Positions 25,138 through 35,504 of a DNA stretch of 64,000 bases are shown in pieces. The notes under the pieces are model-generated. The model did no database searches and was not told where the DNA came from. It saw only the letters and a program-made list of their open reading frames with translations. The position numbers and the translations under genes were made by a program. Positions within the stretch are counted from its first letter, which is position 1, and each line of letters starts with the position of its first letter. Origin of the DNA: Phycomyces nitens (Eukaryota; Mucoromycota; Mucoromycetes; Mucorales; Phycomycetaceae); assembly GCA_022702545.1 (NCBI GenBank), contig JAHRBC010000003.1:992001-1056000 (forward strand), read 5' to 3'.

Positions 25138-27708
25138 ATGTTTGGAAGGCAAAAGGACTTGTCTGAAATCGACCAGACCAAAGAGACCTACTCTGAATAC
25201 GACTCTGAGAAGATCGAATCCGGTAGACACCAGAACCCTCCCACCTACGCAAACGATGAAGAGCATGATCTCCAAGAGGGAACCAGACGAGGCCTTAGCG
25301 CCAGACATATCCAGATGATTTCACTTGGTGGTGCCATTGGGTAATAAAACACTGCTTTTATATTCAAAAATATCCTAACAACCTTGCAGTACCGGTCTCT
25401 TTTTGAACTCTGGAGGAAACATTGCCACCGTAAGAATTCTTTTTTGTTGTTTTTGTAGATATATCTATCTTGTCAAATTTACTAACCCAAAATCATAAAA
25501 AGGCCGGTCCTGCAGGTGCCTTGATCGCCTACTGCGTCAGTAAGTTTATCGACTAGCAATAATAAGATATTCTTACTAACATGTTGCTCTAGTTGGTCTT
25601 ATGGTAACTTGCACCTCTATATCAATGGTGATCTAACACTCTATAGGTTTACTGTATCATGACATGTTTGGGTGAAATGGCCACTTACATGCCTGGTAAG
25701 TTTTTGCCAAATCAGCAAGCAATTGAGCTAATTTTCCTCTAAAATAGTATCCGGTTCCTTTAACCATTATGGTACTCGCTTTGTTGATCCCTCACTTGGT
25801 TTTGCTCTCGGTTGGAACTACTGGTAAGTAGATTGATTAGCTTTTTCTACATTTTACTAACATTAATACTTTAGGTTCTCGGTAAGATTTGATTGCTACT
25901 ATTAAAAATAACTGTATTGACATTTTGTGAATTATCTTTTTCATTGATCCTCCTCCCAGTGGGTAAGTTTATCAAGCTCATTTGGCTGCCCTATACTCAC
26001 ACTGTTGTTTTCTTCTTCTAGTCCGTTACTATTGCTACTGGTAAATATATATACAGGATTTATATATAAAAAAAAAGTTCTTTTATACTGACCCTCCCAC
26101 AGAACTCGCCGCTGCTGCCACCATTATTGAATACTGGAAAACCGTCATGCCCGCTCCTGTCTGGTCTACCATCTTTATGTTGCTCATCATGGCCCTCAAC
26201 TTGATTGGCGTCAGATTCTACGGTGAATTGGAATATTGGTTTGCAATGATCAAGATTTTGATTGTTATCGTCTTCATCATTATTGGTAAGTTTCTTGCCG
26301 TTCCAAATTCTTGAGACCCTGAGAAATATTCACAATCTTATTTTAGGTATCTGTGTATCAAGCGGTGGACTTGGTGGACAAGTTATCGGTTTCAAGTGAG
26401 TCAAAAAATATTATTTTTTATTTAATCAAAATTAGTAGCACCCTCGACAGACATTATTAACCTTTTGGCTATTATTACCAAAATTAGGTACTACCATGAG
26501 CCAGGTGCCTTTGTCGATGGCGCTGTTGGTACGATCAGTGTACTCTTGTCTGCAGGTTTCTCCTTCCAGGGTACCGAAGTTGGTAAGTTGATTATTACTA
26601 CTAGTAGTAGTAGATTGCTTAAAATCAAATAAAAAATACACATATTAATTTTTCCCTAGTCGGTATTACCGCCGGTGAGGCCAAGAACCCTACCAAGACT
26701 GTTCCCCGTGCTATCCGCAACACCTTTTGGCGTATCATCATCTTTTACATCTGCACAATCTTCCTTCTTGGTATCTGTATTCCAAATGACTACCCTTCCC
26801 TGACTGGTGGCGACGGTTCCGCAGCCACTGCCTCGTTCACCATCGTCTTTGAGCTGGCCGGTATCGACGCAGGTGCTCATGTCATCAACGCCGTTGTCCT
26901 GACCAGTGTCTTGTCTGCCGCAAACTCATCGGTCTATACCTGCGCACGTACCCTTCTCGGTCTGTCTCGCGACAACAACGCACCTGCATTCCTTTCGCGC
27001 GTTAACAGATACGGATCCCCTTACATGTATGTAGCCACACACACACACATACCACTTTTTTGTCATTGACTAAAAACCTCTTGTCTTTTAGGGCCGTCAT
27101 CTTTTCCTCGATTATTGGCTTCGCTTGTGTATTTATATCTATTTATAGGTATGGTATCAGACCACTCTATTTTACAGAAAACTAATGAATTTCTCAACAG
27201 TGCCTCTGAAGCATTTGTCTGGTTCTTGAGTATCACTGCCGTCAGTGGTTTCATCAGTTGGGCCGGTATTGGCTTTGTCCATGTCCGTTTCAGACGTGCC
27301 TATGTTCACCAGGGCCGTGACATCAAGGAGCTGCCTTACCTTGCCTTGGCCTATCCTTACACTGGTATCTTTTCTTGTGTGCTCTGTGTCTTGATTGTCC
27401 TTGGCCAGGGTTACGGTGCCTTTACTCCTGAATTCGATGCCGTTAAGTTTGTCACAAACTACCTTGGCATTGTTCCCTTTTTCCTCTGTTATTTCATCCA
27501 CAAGATTGTCAGACGCACCAAGATTGTCCCTCTTGATGAAGTTGGTGAGTAATTTATTTTATTTAATTATTTTTTTGAAATTACAATGTTCTGACCATTC
27601 TCTATAGACTTTGAGACCAACCGTGTCAGTCGCTTCGAGGTCGAGCAGGACGAAGACGAGGAGAAGCGCAGAACTGTCTGGCAGCGCATTATGGATATCT
27701 TTATCTAA
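25138..27708 (+). CDS. Amino-acid permease (AAP/YAT type, APC superfamily)
   Basis: Sixteen exons give 546 aa: 25138-25340, 25390-25429, 25503-25539, 25593-25603, 25647-25695, 25748-25823, 25875-25881, 25970-25972, 26022-26040, 26103-26285, 26347-26395, 26488-26582, 26660-27026, 27092-27148, 27201-27544, 27608-27708. A proton-coupled plasma-membrane transporter of 12 helices. The acidic cytosolic N-terminus leads to [20 protein letters not shown], the first-helix signature, then [22 protein letters not shown], a helix-3 start [26 protein letters not shown] and the C-terminal cytosolic tail. Exons of 11, 7 and 3 nt are needed; the 3-nt one supplies the Trp of NYWFSW. Substrate range cannot be read from sequence. 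All introns begin GT and end AG. Confidence 0.93.
25970..25972 (+). other. 3-nt micro-exon (TGG, Trp) of the permease
   Basis: TGG is preceded by CCTCCTCCCAG and followed by GTAAGTTTATC, both good splice signals, giving an 88-nt intron before and a 49-nt intron after. It is phase 0, so skipping keeps frame but drops a Trp that fungal permeases share in the N-Y-x-x-x-W pattern. Confidence 0.7.
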
Positions 27709-28419
27709 TTTAACACCCACAAAAACAAATACTGATTTTTATTACACATTGATTTCTATCAGCACATACAATTATTTTATATATTTTAAAAAACACACAC
27801 ATTTTTTTTCCATTTTATTTTTGTAAAAATAATAATAATACCAAATAATACCAGTAATAATATTTTTTTTCTTTTTTTAGTATACAAAAAATCGATTGTC
27901 CAATGAAAGCCCTCTATTTCATCTCCGAAATTTCCTAATATGGGAGTAAAAGAGTTAATAATACTGAGAAGGATATTTGAATACTATGAAATAAAGGGGA
28001 AGTTTTTAGTATATTTAACTTTTTGAGTTATGAATACCAGTTAATATATTTTTATTTATTTCTCAAATACTGATTAATCGACAATACTATTTATCAACAA
28101 AAAAAAACACTTTTCTCTTATAAGAGCTGTAAAGAACATCCAATTGATAATTCTGATCAACTAATCAAGATCATATCTGGCTATTATTGTGGAAACTAAT
28201 AGTATTCATGATTTTCTATCCTTGTAAAGACCCATCATAGGACCAATCGTTATAATTATCTTTACAAATATTATCTAGAATTATTCATATAAATACTCCT
28301 AGAGCTTTCTCATAGAAAGACCATCCAAACAACATACCTGGAAGGTATTCCACTTCCAGTAGGTGGGTTATTCAATATGTTTCAATATTGGTAATTTGTG
28401 TTAATGTTTCAATCTAAGA
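27709..28419. other. Intergenic AT-rich stretch downstream of the permease
   Basis: 3' region of the permease with (AAT)-type runs near 27825-27860; nothing else recognised. Confidence 0.6.
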
Positions 28420-29037
28420 TTATGCTGGATACAACAACTTCTCTGATTGAAGACGCCAGACTCGTACATTCTTGCACATTGGAAACAGCATGAATGTTGA
28501 TTCATCGCTCCAAATCACTCGATCCCAGCGTTGATTCACCTGTTTGACATGCTGGGCAAAGGCGAGGCGGTTTATACGATGATGCTCAGTGAGCCACGGC
28601 TTGTATACTGCTATACAAGATTTCATATGAAGAGTCTTGATAGCAGCACGCATTGTATCCTTGCAAACATATCTTCCCAGATTCACACCCATTATGGTGA
28701 TCAGCATATCCAAACTGGCCGCTCGATCATTTTTTACTATCTCTCTGCGCAAAACACGCAAATCTCGCTCACCAAATATCCTTGAGGGTCCCTTGTGCCT
28801 GTGTATAACTGTAGTTCCGGTCTCTCTGTACCTTTGCATTGTATTGTATACAGTACGGCGTGCTACATTATATCGCTCACAAATGGTTGACACTTTTTCT
28901 CTTGCTTCAAAAGCACCAATAATCATTCCTCTGACTTTAATTGGGACCTCCTTTCGCTTGGAAATATTGTTAGAAATGTTTACTAAAGACATGGATAGAA
29001 TGGAATTAAAAATAAAAGGTTGTAGAAAAGAAGACAA
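28420..29037 (-). pseudogene. Truncated Tc1-type transposase
   Basis: A single 205-codon frame; the better start is the internal Met at about 28992 (MSLVNISNNISKRKEVPIK). It has both DNA-binding helix-turn-helix modules (IIGAFEAREKVSTICERYN, RRTVYNTMQRYRETG; then RIFGERDLRVLRREI, CKDTMRAAIKTLHMK) and the first catalytic Asp in RVIWSDESTFMLFP. The frame ends soon after VWRLQSEK, and the QDN and NPIE blocks that hold the second Asp and the Glu are missing. It could make a DNA-binding but catalytically dead protein; more likely it is simply a truncated relic. It lies upstream of, and opposite to, the Fanzor-like gene. Confidence 0.85.
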
Positions 29038-29518
29038 ACAGAGGTGTACATATTCTATTTTAAAAAAAAACTCGTAATGTCAAAGTTGTGCCATCCCGAA
29101 ATCGACCCCTCTGTATATTCCCTCACTGGGGGTTTTTTCCGTGCTCTCTTTTCCTTCCCGCTGACTTCTCTCTCTCTCTGTCATGCCGTGTCAAACAAAA
29201 ACTTTTTTCTTTTTCGTTCTTATGCCTTGGTTCTTTTCCCCCAAGTATTTAGGGGTTTCTTTTTTATTATTTCTTTTTATATATATTTTCAATTATTCTT
29301 TTCGTTCTCATGGGTGGCCTATATGCCTACAGGCCCCAGGCCTTGACACACCCGCAAAATAAACAAAATACTTTTTTACCTGAATACCCCTAGTATATTG
29401 TGAAACCATCTCTATATTCATTGTTATAGACAATATTCAGAGAGACTAAATCAAGATATATAAATACTTTTATCAACTAGACAATTTATCAAAGTAGTTC
29501 AACGCTCTTAATTTCTCT

Positions 29519-29528
29519 TTATAAAAGG
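29519..29528 (+). promoter_or_regulatory. Possible TATA box of the Fanzor-like gene
   Basis: TTTATAAAAG lies about 65 bp before the proposed ATG at 29588, followed by a C/T/A-rich leader. Position and sequence fit a core promoter, but there is no experimental support. Confidence 0.4.
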
Positions 29529-29587
29529 CTCTCAACTTACCTATCCCTCCTTTACATCATAAAACACACAAATATCTCATCTAATTC

Positions 29588-31694
29588 ATGTATAAATCCA
29601 TAATATACAGAAAGAAACACCAAGTTTTTGAACAGAGACAGGAACAAGAAGACCAAGGTAATGAATTCATTAAAAAAAAACACTGTATTATCATATTAAC
29701 ACAATGCCTAGACATCACCTGCGTACATTGTGGACAACCTGGTCACTATACAAACAAGCACTACAAGTGTCAATTGTTTCAACCAGAGACTGCTTCTCAA
29801 GGTAATCTTGACAATTTAGAAATATTATGTTACTGACTTTCTTGGCTAATTTAGTTGGAACAAGTGGAAAACGCAAACAAAGTTACGATGTGAAGGCTGA
29901 AAAGAGAAATGTCAAAAGACAAAAGGTGTCCAACGAGGCCACAGTATGCAAAAAGTGCAAGCAACAAGGCCACTCATCAGCACGGTCTCCTCTCTGTGGC
30001 CATCACATTTTGTCAAAAGAGCAAGTCTTGCATAACAATTTGGGAGATAACTACAAAGCATTCACAAGAAAGCTCCCGTTTGATAACTGTGTCGTTAATA
30101 CCTACAAAGCATCGCTGAAATCAAGTATAGTCACTGCTTGTACACACCTTCGACACTTGATCTTCAGAGCCCAGATCTTTGTGAACCATTACATAATTAA
30201 AGCCCCAGATTTGACCGTACCAAAGGGAGTCTTTAAGCAGCAGTTCTGGTATACAATAATTCAAATGGTCAACGGACGCAAACCAACTAGTAGCCGAGAG
30301 ATCACAGCAGACTTGCTCAATTCATGGGACCAGTTCAGACTGCAACATCCTAATATCAAGTATCTCGTCCGACTTTTACCAGGCATTAGCCAATGTATCA
30401 CTGAAGCATGTAAAGACCTCGCTACTTCATATACAAACACTATAGTAGAAGGATTTGAGCAGAAGCTTTTATACTTTTTGAATTATAAATTGCAAAATGA
30501 ATTCAAGGTAAGTGGGAGATTTGCGAAATGTAATTCAAAAAACTTGATCATATCATATATGTATATGATCCATAGTCTCTGCCTCGAAAAGATGTGAGCA
30601 GTATCTGCCGTACCTTCTGCTACCAGTTCATTTGTCAAGGAGAACCAAGATGGCCCAAGGTCGATTTGCTCACTGACGATATAAAGTCAGAAATCGAAAC
30701 TTTTTGCAAAGGTTGGAAGCAGAAACTGCAGAAAAAAGTATCCCTCAAGGAACTTTCCAAAGATCCTAGTGCATTTGTACCTTTCCTGCTATCCATCAGT
30801 GCCAGCTTGGAACAAGATTTTGACCACTCTCCTGAAGATGCTAAAAGGCCCAAACTACTTTCCGTATTACCAAGACCATCTATAAGATGGAGGTTCATCA
30901 CTCTAAACATCAATGCCCTGTCGTGCTTTACACGAAATACTTTGCCGCGGGGTTACGACAAGCAACTAGAGCTTTTTTTCAAGGTTTTTAATTTCAAAAA
31001 ACTCGGCCTTAAAACGTAAGTATCTCTTCATGCCCAATAGCTTCCTCTAATTCTTATCTCTATTTAGCACCTCTCTACTCCCAAATGGAAACAACGACAT
31101 GCTATTCGGAAATCTCCTCCGTAGCGATGGTTTCTCTCTTGATTTTCTCTTCTACAAACGACGTCAGACAGGTTATGGCCCTTCTTATCAAAGCCTAGAA
31201 TTGAAACTGGGTGACTTTACCATGTCTGAAATCGATAAGATGTATACTCCAATTTGTATTGATCCAGGGAGAAAATCAGTATTTACTACCACTATCGGTT
31301 CCGACTTGCAAACACGAAGATATACTAGGAGTGAGTATCACCATATGACGGGTGTTACAAACTTTGCCCTACGTTTGGAAAAGAAGAAGATAGAGTCTGG
31401 AATTGGATTGATAGAGAGCAACCTCCCAACACCAAAAACATCAAATATTGCAAAATTTGAAGAATATATCAAGAGTATTCTTACAAATGCAGCCTCTGTT
31501 TTGGTGATCTGGATATCATTAAAGCCCCCGAATTCAAAAGTTACAGCGTTCTACATTGTACGCAGTGTAGCAAGCTATGGAAACGCAATGTCAATGCTGC
31601 TCTGAACATGATGACGATCGCAAGAAGCATCTGGATGGCCCAAGGAAGACCAGAAATCTTTACACCAAAGAAAAAGAATCAAGAGGAAAGCTAA
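29588..31694 (+). pseudogene. Decayed Fanzor (eukaryotic TnpB-like RNA-guided nuclease) gene
   Basis: Exons 29588-29657, 29712-29801, 29855-30507, 30576-31015 and 31068 onward join in frame. The product begins with two zinc-knuckle-like motifs (CVHCGQPGHYTNKHYKC and CKKCKQQGHSSARSPLC), then a long helical region (ACTHLRHLIFRAQIFVNHYI). RuvC-I is present as ICIDPGRKSVFT (Asp codon 31261). Exon 5 continues through NLPTPKTSNIAKFEEYIKS; then the frame shifts near 31470 and resumes as EYSYKCSLC, HCTQCSKLWKR and NVNAALNM. That is the C-terminal zinc ribbon (CxxC...CxxC) and RuvC-III, joined directly to the early RuvC part. The intervening region, including the RuvC-II Glu, is missing, and the RuvC-III Asp (normally R-D-x-N-A) is Asn (codon 31587). 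A second frame change near 31675 would add a basic tail ending at 31764. Nuclease activity is not expected. Family assignment rests on the zinc ribbon and RuvC motifs. Confidence 0.72.
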
Positions 31695-32033
31695 ACTCAA
31701 CTTTGATCCTCACAAAAACCAGTATCGCCGTAACAAACACGGTTTCCCTTTTTTAAAGGATTAAGATCATTACAGGTAAATACATCTAAACATAAATCTC
31801 TATTCGTTTCAAAATTAATTTCTTTTTGTCTCATTTCCATTTTTACTTTGTCCATAAAAGGTAAACAACTTGTCTAAAAACTAATTTTGATTCGTCCAGA
31901 AAAAAAACTAACATCGTCTCAATCTCAAGTAGAAATACTGGTACAGTAACCAACCACGCACACCTTTTTGTCTCTTATTTTTGTTTAATTTATTATTATA
32001 GAGTCAATGTGTCAATGTGTCAATGATTATTAT
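31695..32033. other. Region between the Fanzor remnant and GRP94
   Basis: Begins with a possible out-of-frame basic tail (KAKLNFDPHKNQYRRNKHG) up to 31764. Ends with three GTCAATGT-like tandem units (about 32002-32024). No guide-RNA-like structure could be judged by eye. Confidence 0.4.
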
Positions 32034-34350
32034 TTAGAGCTCATCATGAGTAATATCTTCAGTGTCGTCTACTGCAGCCTTTGCAAGCTCTTCGTCCTTG
32101 ATCTTTTCTTCCTCAGTCTTGTCAGCTGCCACGTCAACAACAACCTCGGGTTCTTCAGTCAAAGAAGCACCGACACTCTTGCGGATAATGGTCTCAATTC
32201 GCTTGGTAAAGCTGTTGAGGTCCTTGAGAGGATATCCACTGCGAATAGCTGTAGTCTCATACAGTACAGTCACCATTTCCTTTGTGTCTTCATCGACATC
32301 ATCAGACTCCACACGCTCCAAGAGGGCCTTTACGATAGGATGTCCAGGGTTGATCTCCAAAGTCTTCTTTTGGGACAGCATAAACTGAAGCATGGCATCC
32401 TGCTCTTTGCCATTCACATTCTGGGCAGCCATCAGTTTCTCCATGTGTCCAGTCAGACCCATGTCAGATGCAACAATGGCCATTGAAGAGGTGGTCAGAC
32501 GCTTGGACAGGACAACCTTGTCAACCTGGTCTGCAAGAATAAGCTTGAGGTAGTTTCTCAATGGCTCAAACTTTTGGGCTTCCTTTTCATCCTCGGCATC
32601 TTTTTCGTCTCCAAAGTTCAAGGCTCCCTTTGCAACATTCACAAACATCTTGCCATTGTAACCAGGCATGCGTTGCAGCAACATCTCGTCAATAGGATCG
32701 GTCATGTAGAGAACCTCATAGCCACGGGCCAAAAGACGCTCCAGAAAAGGCGACTGTTCAATCTCTGCCACGGTCTGGCCAGACAGATAAAAGATGGACT
32801 TTTGGTTGGCCTTCATGCGTTCAATGTAGCTCTCCAGACTGACGCCAGCAGATACTGGGTCATACGAAGATGGGTAGCGCAAGAGACCAGCGATCTTTTT
32901 GCGATGATTGTCGGATTGGATTGCACCGTACTTGAGGGCCGAGCCAAACTCCTTGATAAACACACCATACTTTTCCTCGTCTTCTTTAGCAAGCAGGCCA
33001 AACATGTCCAGGGCCTTTTTGACAAGATGCTTGGAGATGATTCGCAGCGACTGGTGCTTCTGAAGGGTCTCACGAGACACGTTAAGAGGAAGATCATCGG
33101 CATCCACGACGCCCTTGAGGAAAGAGAGCCACTTTGGAAGAAGTTCGAATTCATCGGTAATAAATACTCGCTTGACAAACAGCTTGATGCTATGGACCTT
33201 TTCGGCCAGGTTCTGAAAGAAATTTGGATCGGCCTTGTTGGGGATGTAGAGGATCGATCTAAATTCAACATCGCCTTCGCCCTTTGAGTGGATCCAGCTC
33301 AGGGGAGTGGTTGTGGCCTCCTTGGTCATTGAGCGGTAAAACTCAATGTATTCCTCATCAGTCACTTGCTTGGCAGGCTTCATCCACAGTGGCTTTTGGG
33401 TGTTGACACGATCCCAGCTATGAACAGTCTTTGTCTCTGGCTCACCAATCTTTTCTTCCTGGACATCTTCGTCATCATCCTCTTGAGCAATAGTTTCTTC
33501 GTGGGCAGACCAGACATAGATGGGAAAGTTGATGAATTCAGAGTACTTTGTGACCAGCTTCTTGAGATTGTCCTCGTCAAGGAACTCATAGGCATCTTCC
33601 TTGAGATGGATTGTGATCTGGGTACCACGGCCAAGGGTGTTTCCTCGAGGATCCTTTGCAATCACAAAGTCATCGACAGCCTCGCTCATCCAGACATACT
33701 GGTCATCGTCATTGGACTTTGATGCCACGGTAACCTTGTCGGCAACCAAGAACACAGAGTAAAAACCGACACCAAACTGGCCAATCTGTGTGACTTCATC
33801 CTTGTTGGACTCCAGTTTCTGCAGGAATTCCGAGGTACCGGACTTGGCAATCGTTCCAAGGTTCTGCTTCAACTGCTCGCGAGTCATGCCAACACCAGTG
33901 TCGGTGATGACGAGCGATTTGGTGTCCGGGTCGGCGGCGATCGAAATCCGGAGGTTCTCGTTGTTTGCCAGGGCAGAAGGGTCAGTGAGGGCAAGGAAGC
34001 GGATCTTGTCAAGCGCATCAGACGCATTTGAGATCAGTTCACGCAAGAAGATCTCGCGCGACTTGTAGAGCGAATTGATCAAGAGGCTCATGAGACGCGA
34101 GATTTCAGTCTATTGAAAACAATTAGGCTTTGAAGGTCAAGGCCAAGGTCAAGGCCAAGGTGGCCCAATGACTTGCCTGGAAGGTGTATTTCTCAGTATC
34201 CAATTGCTCCACTTGCTGAGGGAGCAGGCCATGGGTGTTTTCACTTGGGTGATCAAGAACGGTTTGGATATCGGCATTGGTACTTGGGACTAGGCCCAGC
34301 AAGACCACAAGTACGGCGACTAGCAGCAGATGAACCCGAGAAAACCTCAT
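32034..34350 (-). CDS. Endoplasmic-reticulum HSP90 (GRP94/endoplasmin)
   Basis: Two exons: 34350-34177 and 34109-32034, giving 749 aa. An ATP-dependent chaperone of the ER lumen. Exon 1 encodes a signal peptide (MRFSRVHLLLVAVLVVLLGL, cleavage likely after STNA) and a short lead-in to YTFQ. Exon 2 holds the HSP90 N-domain (LINSLYKSREIFLRELISNA, DTGVGMTREQLKQNLGTIA, GQFGVGFYSVFL), an acidic linker (QEDDDEDVQEEK), the middle domain (LYIPNKADPNFFQN, NVSRETLQKH) and the C-domain. The protein ends ITHDEL: HDEL is an ER-retrieval signal, and the cytosolic MEEVD is absent. The intron (34176-34110) has a GC donor (CAG|GCAAGT) and contains a 12-bp tandem repeat (AAGGTCAAGGCC type); the alternative GT donor leads to an early stop. 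MIF follows upstream on the same strand. Confidence 0.95.
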
Positions 34351-34446
34351 GGATTCAGATGATGAGTAAGATCGTAAGAGAAGAAGAACAGATTGGTATC
34401 CGTTGGAAAGAAATGGCAACTAAAAAAAAAGCCATCTAGTCGACAG

Positions 34447-34466
34447 CTGGCAAGCGTCTATTGGGC
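34447..34466 (-). promoter_or_regulatory. ERSE-like element upstream of GRP94
   Basis: On the minus strand CCAAT is followed by nine bases (AGACGCTTG) and CCAGC, about 100 bp upstream of the GRP94 ATG. The animal ER-stress element is CCAAT-N9-CCACG, so spacing fits and the second half matches in part. It is suggestive only, since fungal UPR sites usually differ. Confidence 0.3.
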
Positions 34467-34625
34467 GCCAAATAAACTGCCACACAGATACAAGACTCTA
34501 GTGACTTGGTTTTCGTGTGAACCAAGTGCAAGTCAAATTTAATATTTAAGATATTCAAACAATAGATGGTTTGGATTATATAAGCAATGCTCTAGAGCCT
34601 GTATATTACTTATTTATTTATTAAT

Positions 34626-35098
34626 TTATTTGAGCAATTCAGCAAAAGTGGTATCTTTAAAGCCAATGTTGGCAGCAGGGTAATCAAGGAACATAAAGTA
34701 ACCGCGGTCATGGCCAGTGCCCAACTCCTTCTTTAGGATGCTGGAGATATGAGCAGTCAGACTGGCATTGCGCTCCACATCTATCTCAATTGTTCAATAC
34801 AATTACAATGGGTGGGTGGGGTCAAAGGTTATTCAACATACCAATATTGCCAATGGACCCAATCTTGGCAAGGAAGCCGGCATTGGAGTTGCCAGCAAAG
34901 TAAAGAGAGTCCACGCGAGTAAAAGTTACAAGACAGACCTGTGGAGCTTATTAATTGGGGGTATCAATCGATAATCGCCCTTTTTTAACTTACATACTCG
35001 GGCTTGCCGATAGCATCAGCAAAGCCAGCCGACAAGGTCTTTACAAACGCGTCAACGTCTCTTGGGGCACGGTTGGAAACAATCTCGAGAATAGGCAT
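34626..35098 (-). CDS. Macrophage migration inhibitory factor (MIF)-type tautomerase
   Basis: Three exons: 35098-34994, 34938-34842, 34780-34626, giving 118 aa, the usual MIF length. The protein starts MP, providing the N-terminal Pro that serves as catalytic base in keto-enol tautomerases after Met removal. Family landmarks: MPILEIVSNRAP, the helix ending AIGKPEYV, the strand FAGNSNAGFLAKIGSIG, helix TAHISSILKKELG and the tail YFMFLDYPAANIGFKDTTFA, close to the animal MIF tail N-A-A-N-V-G-x-N-x-S-T-F-A. There is no signal peptide, as in other MIFs. The promoter is shared with the divergent midasin gene (406 bp apart). Its biological role in fungi is not established. Confidence 0.87.
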
Positions 35099-35504
35099 GG
35101 TTGGATAAGGGATAAAGATGAAACATCCTCAAAGTTGTATTTGTAATTTATATCTTGACGTATATTTTCGGTATAATGTCGGACATTTGTTAGGTTTGAC
35201 AGAAACACAACTCCCACCTATCGGAAGTCAAATTGTTTTTTATTTTTATTCTTTGGATTTGTAATCTGCTGTTTATGACGCATAATACTATGGACAGTCT
35301 CTCCAGCATTACTCACCAATTTACAAAAGTGTCATTTGATTCACACCTTATTTTTTTTCTGTCTGTGTTTGAAATTATGCCAAAAATGTCAATGAGAGAA
35401 CAATCATGCCATTAACGCAGTCACAATGCCTCTACTTTTTTTTTCCACAAGAAAAAAAAAAGTAAAGGCGATTCTGACAGACAACTTCTTTTTTAACGGC
35501 GAGA
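35099..35504. promoter_or_regulatory. Divergent MIF-midasin promoter region
   Basis: 406 bp between two divergent start codons. An inverted repeat TACTTTTTTTTTCC-ACAAG-AAAAAAAAAAGTA lies at about 35432-35464, 40 bp before the midasin ATG; such poly(dA:dT) tracts keep fungal promoters free of nucleosomes. Confidence 0.5.

Noticed and set aside
29044..29346. 100-codon plus-strand ORF upstream of the Fanzor-like gene
   Set aside because: Reading of a T/C-rich low-complexity tract; no domain.
31504..31540. A 37-nt intron (GTGATC...AAAAG) to rescue the Fanzor frame
   Set aside because: Weak donor, no branch site, and the downstream codon phase does not fit; the CSLC zinc pair lies upstream of it in the shifted frame, so a deletion explains the data better.
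32007..34068. Several plus-strand ORFs of up to 237 codons inside GRP94
   Set aside because: Antisense shadows of a clear HSP90 coding sequence.
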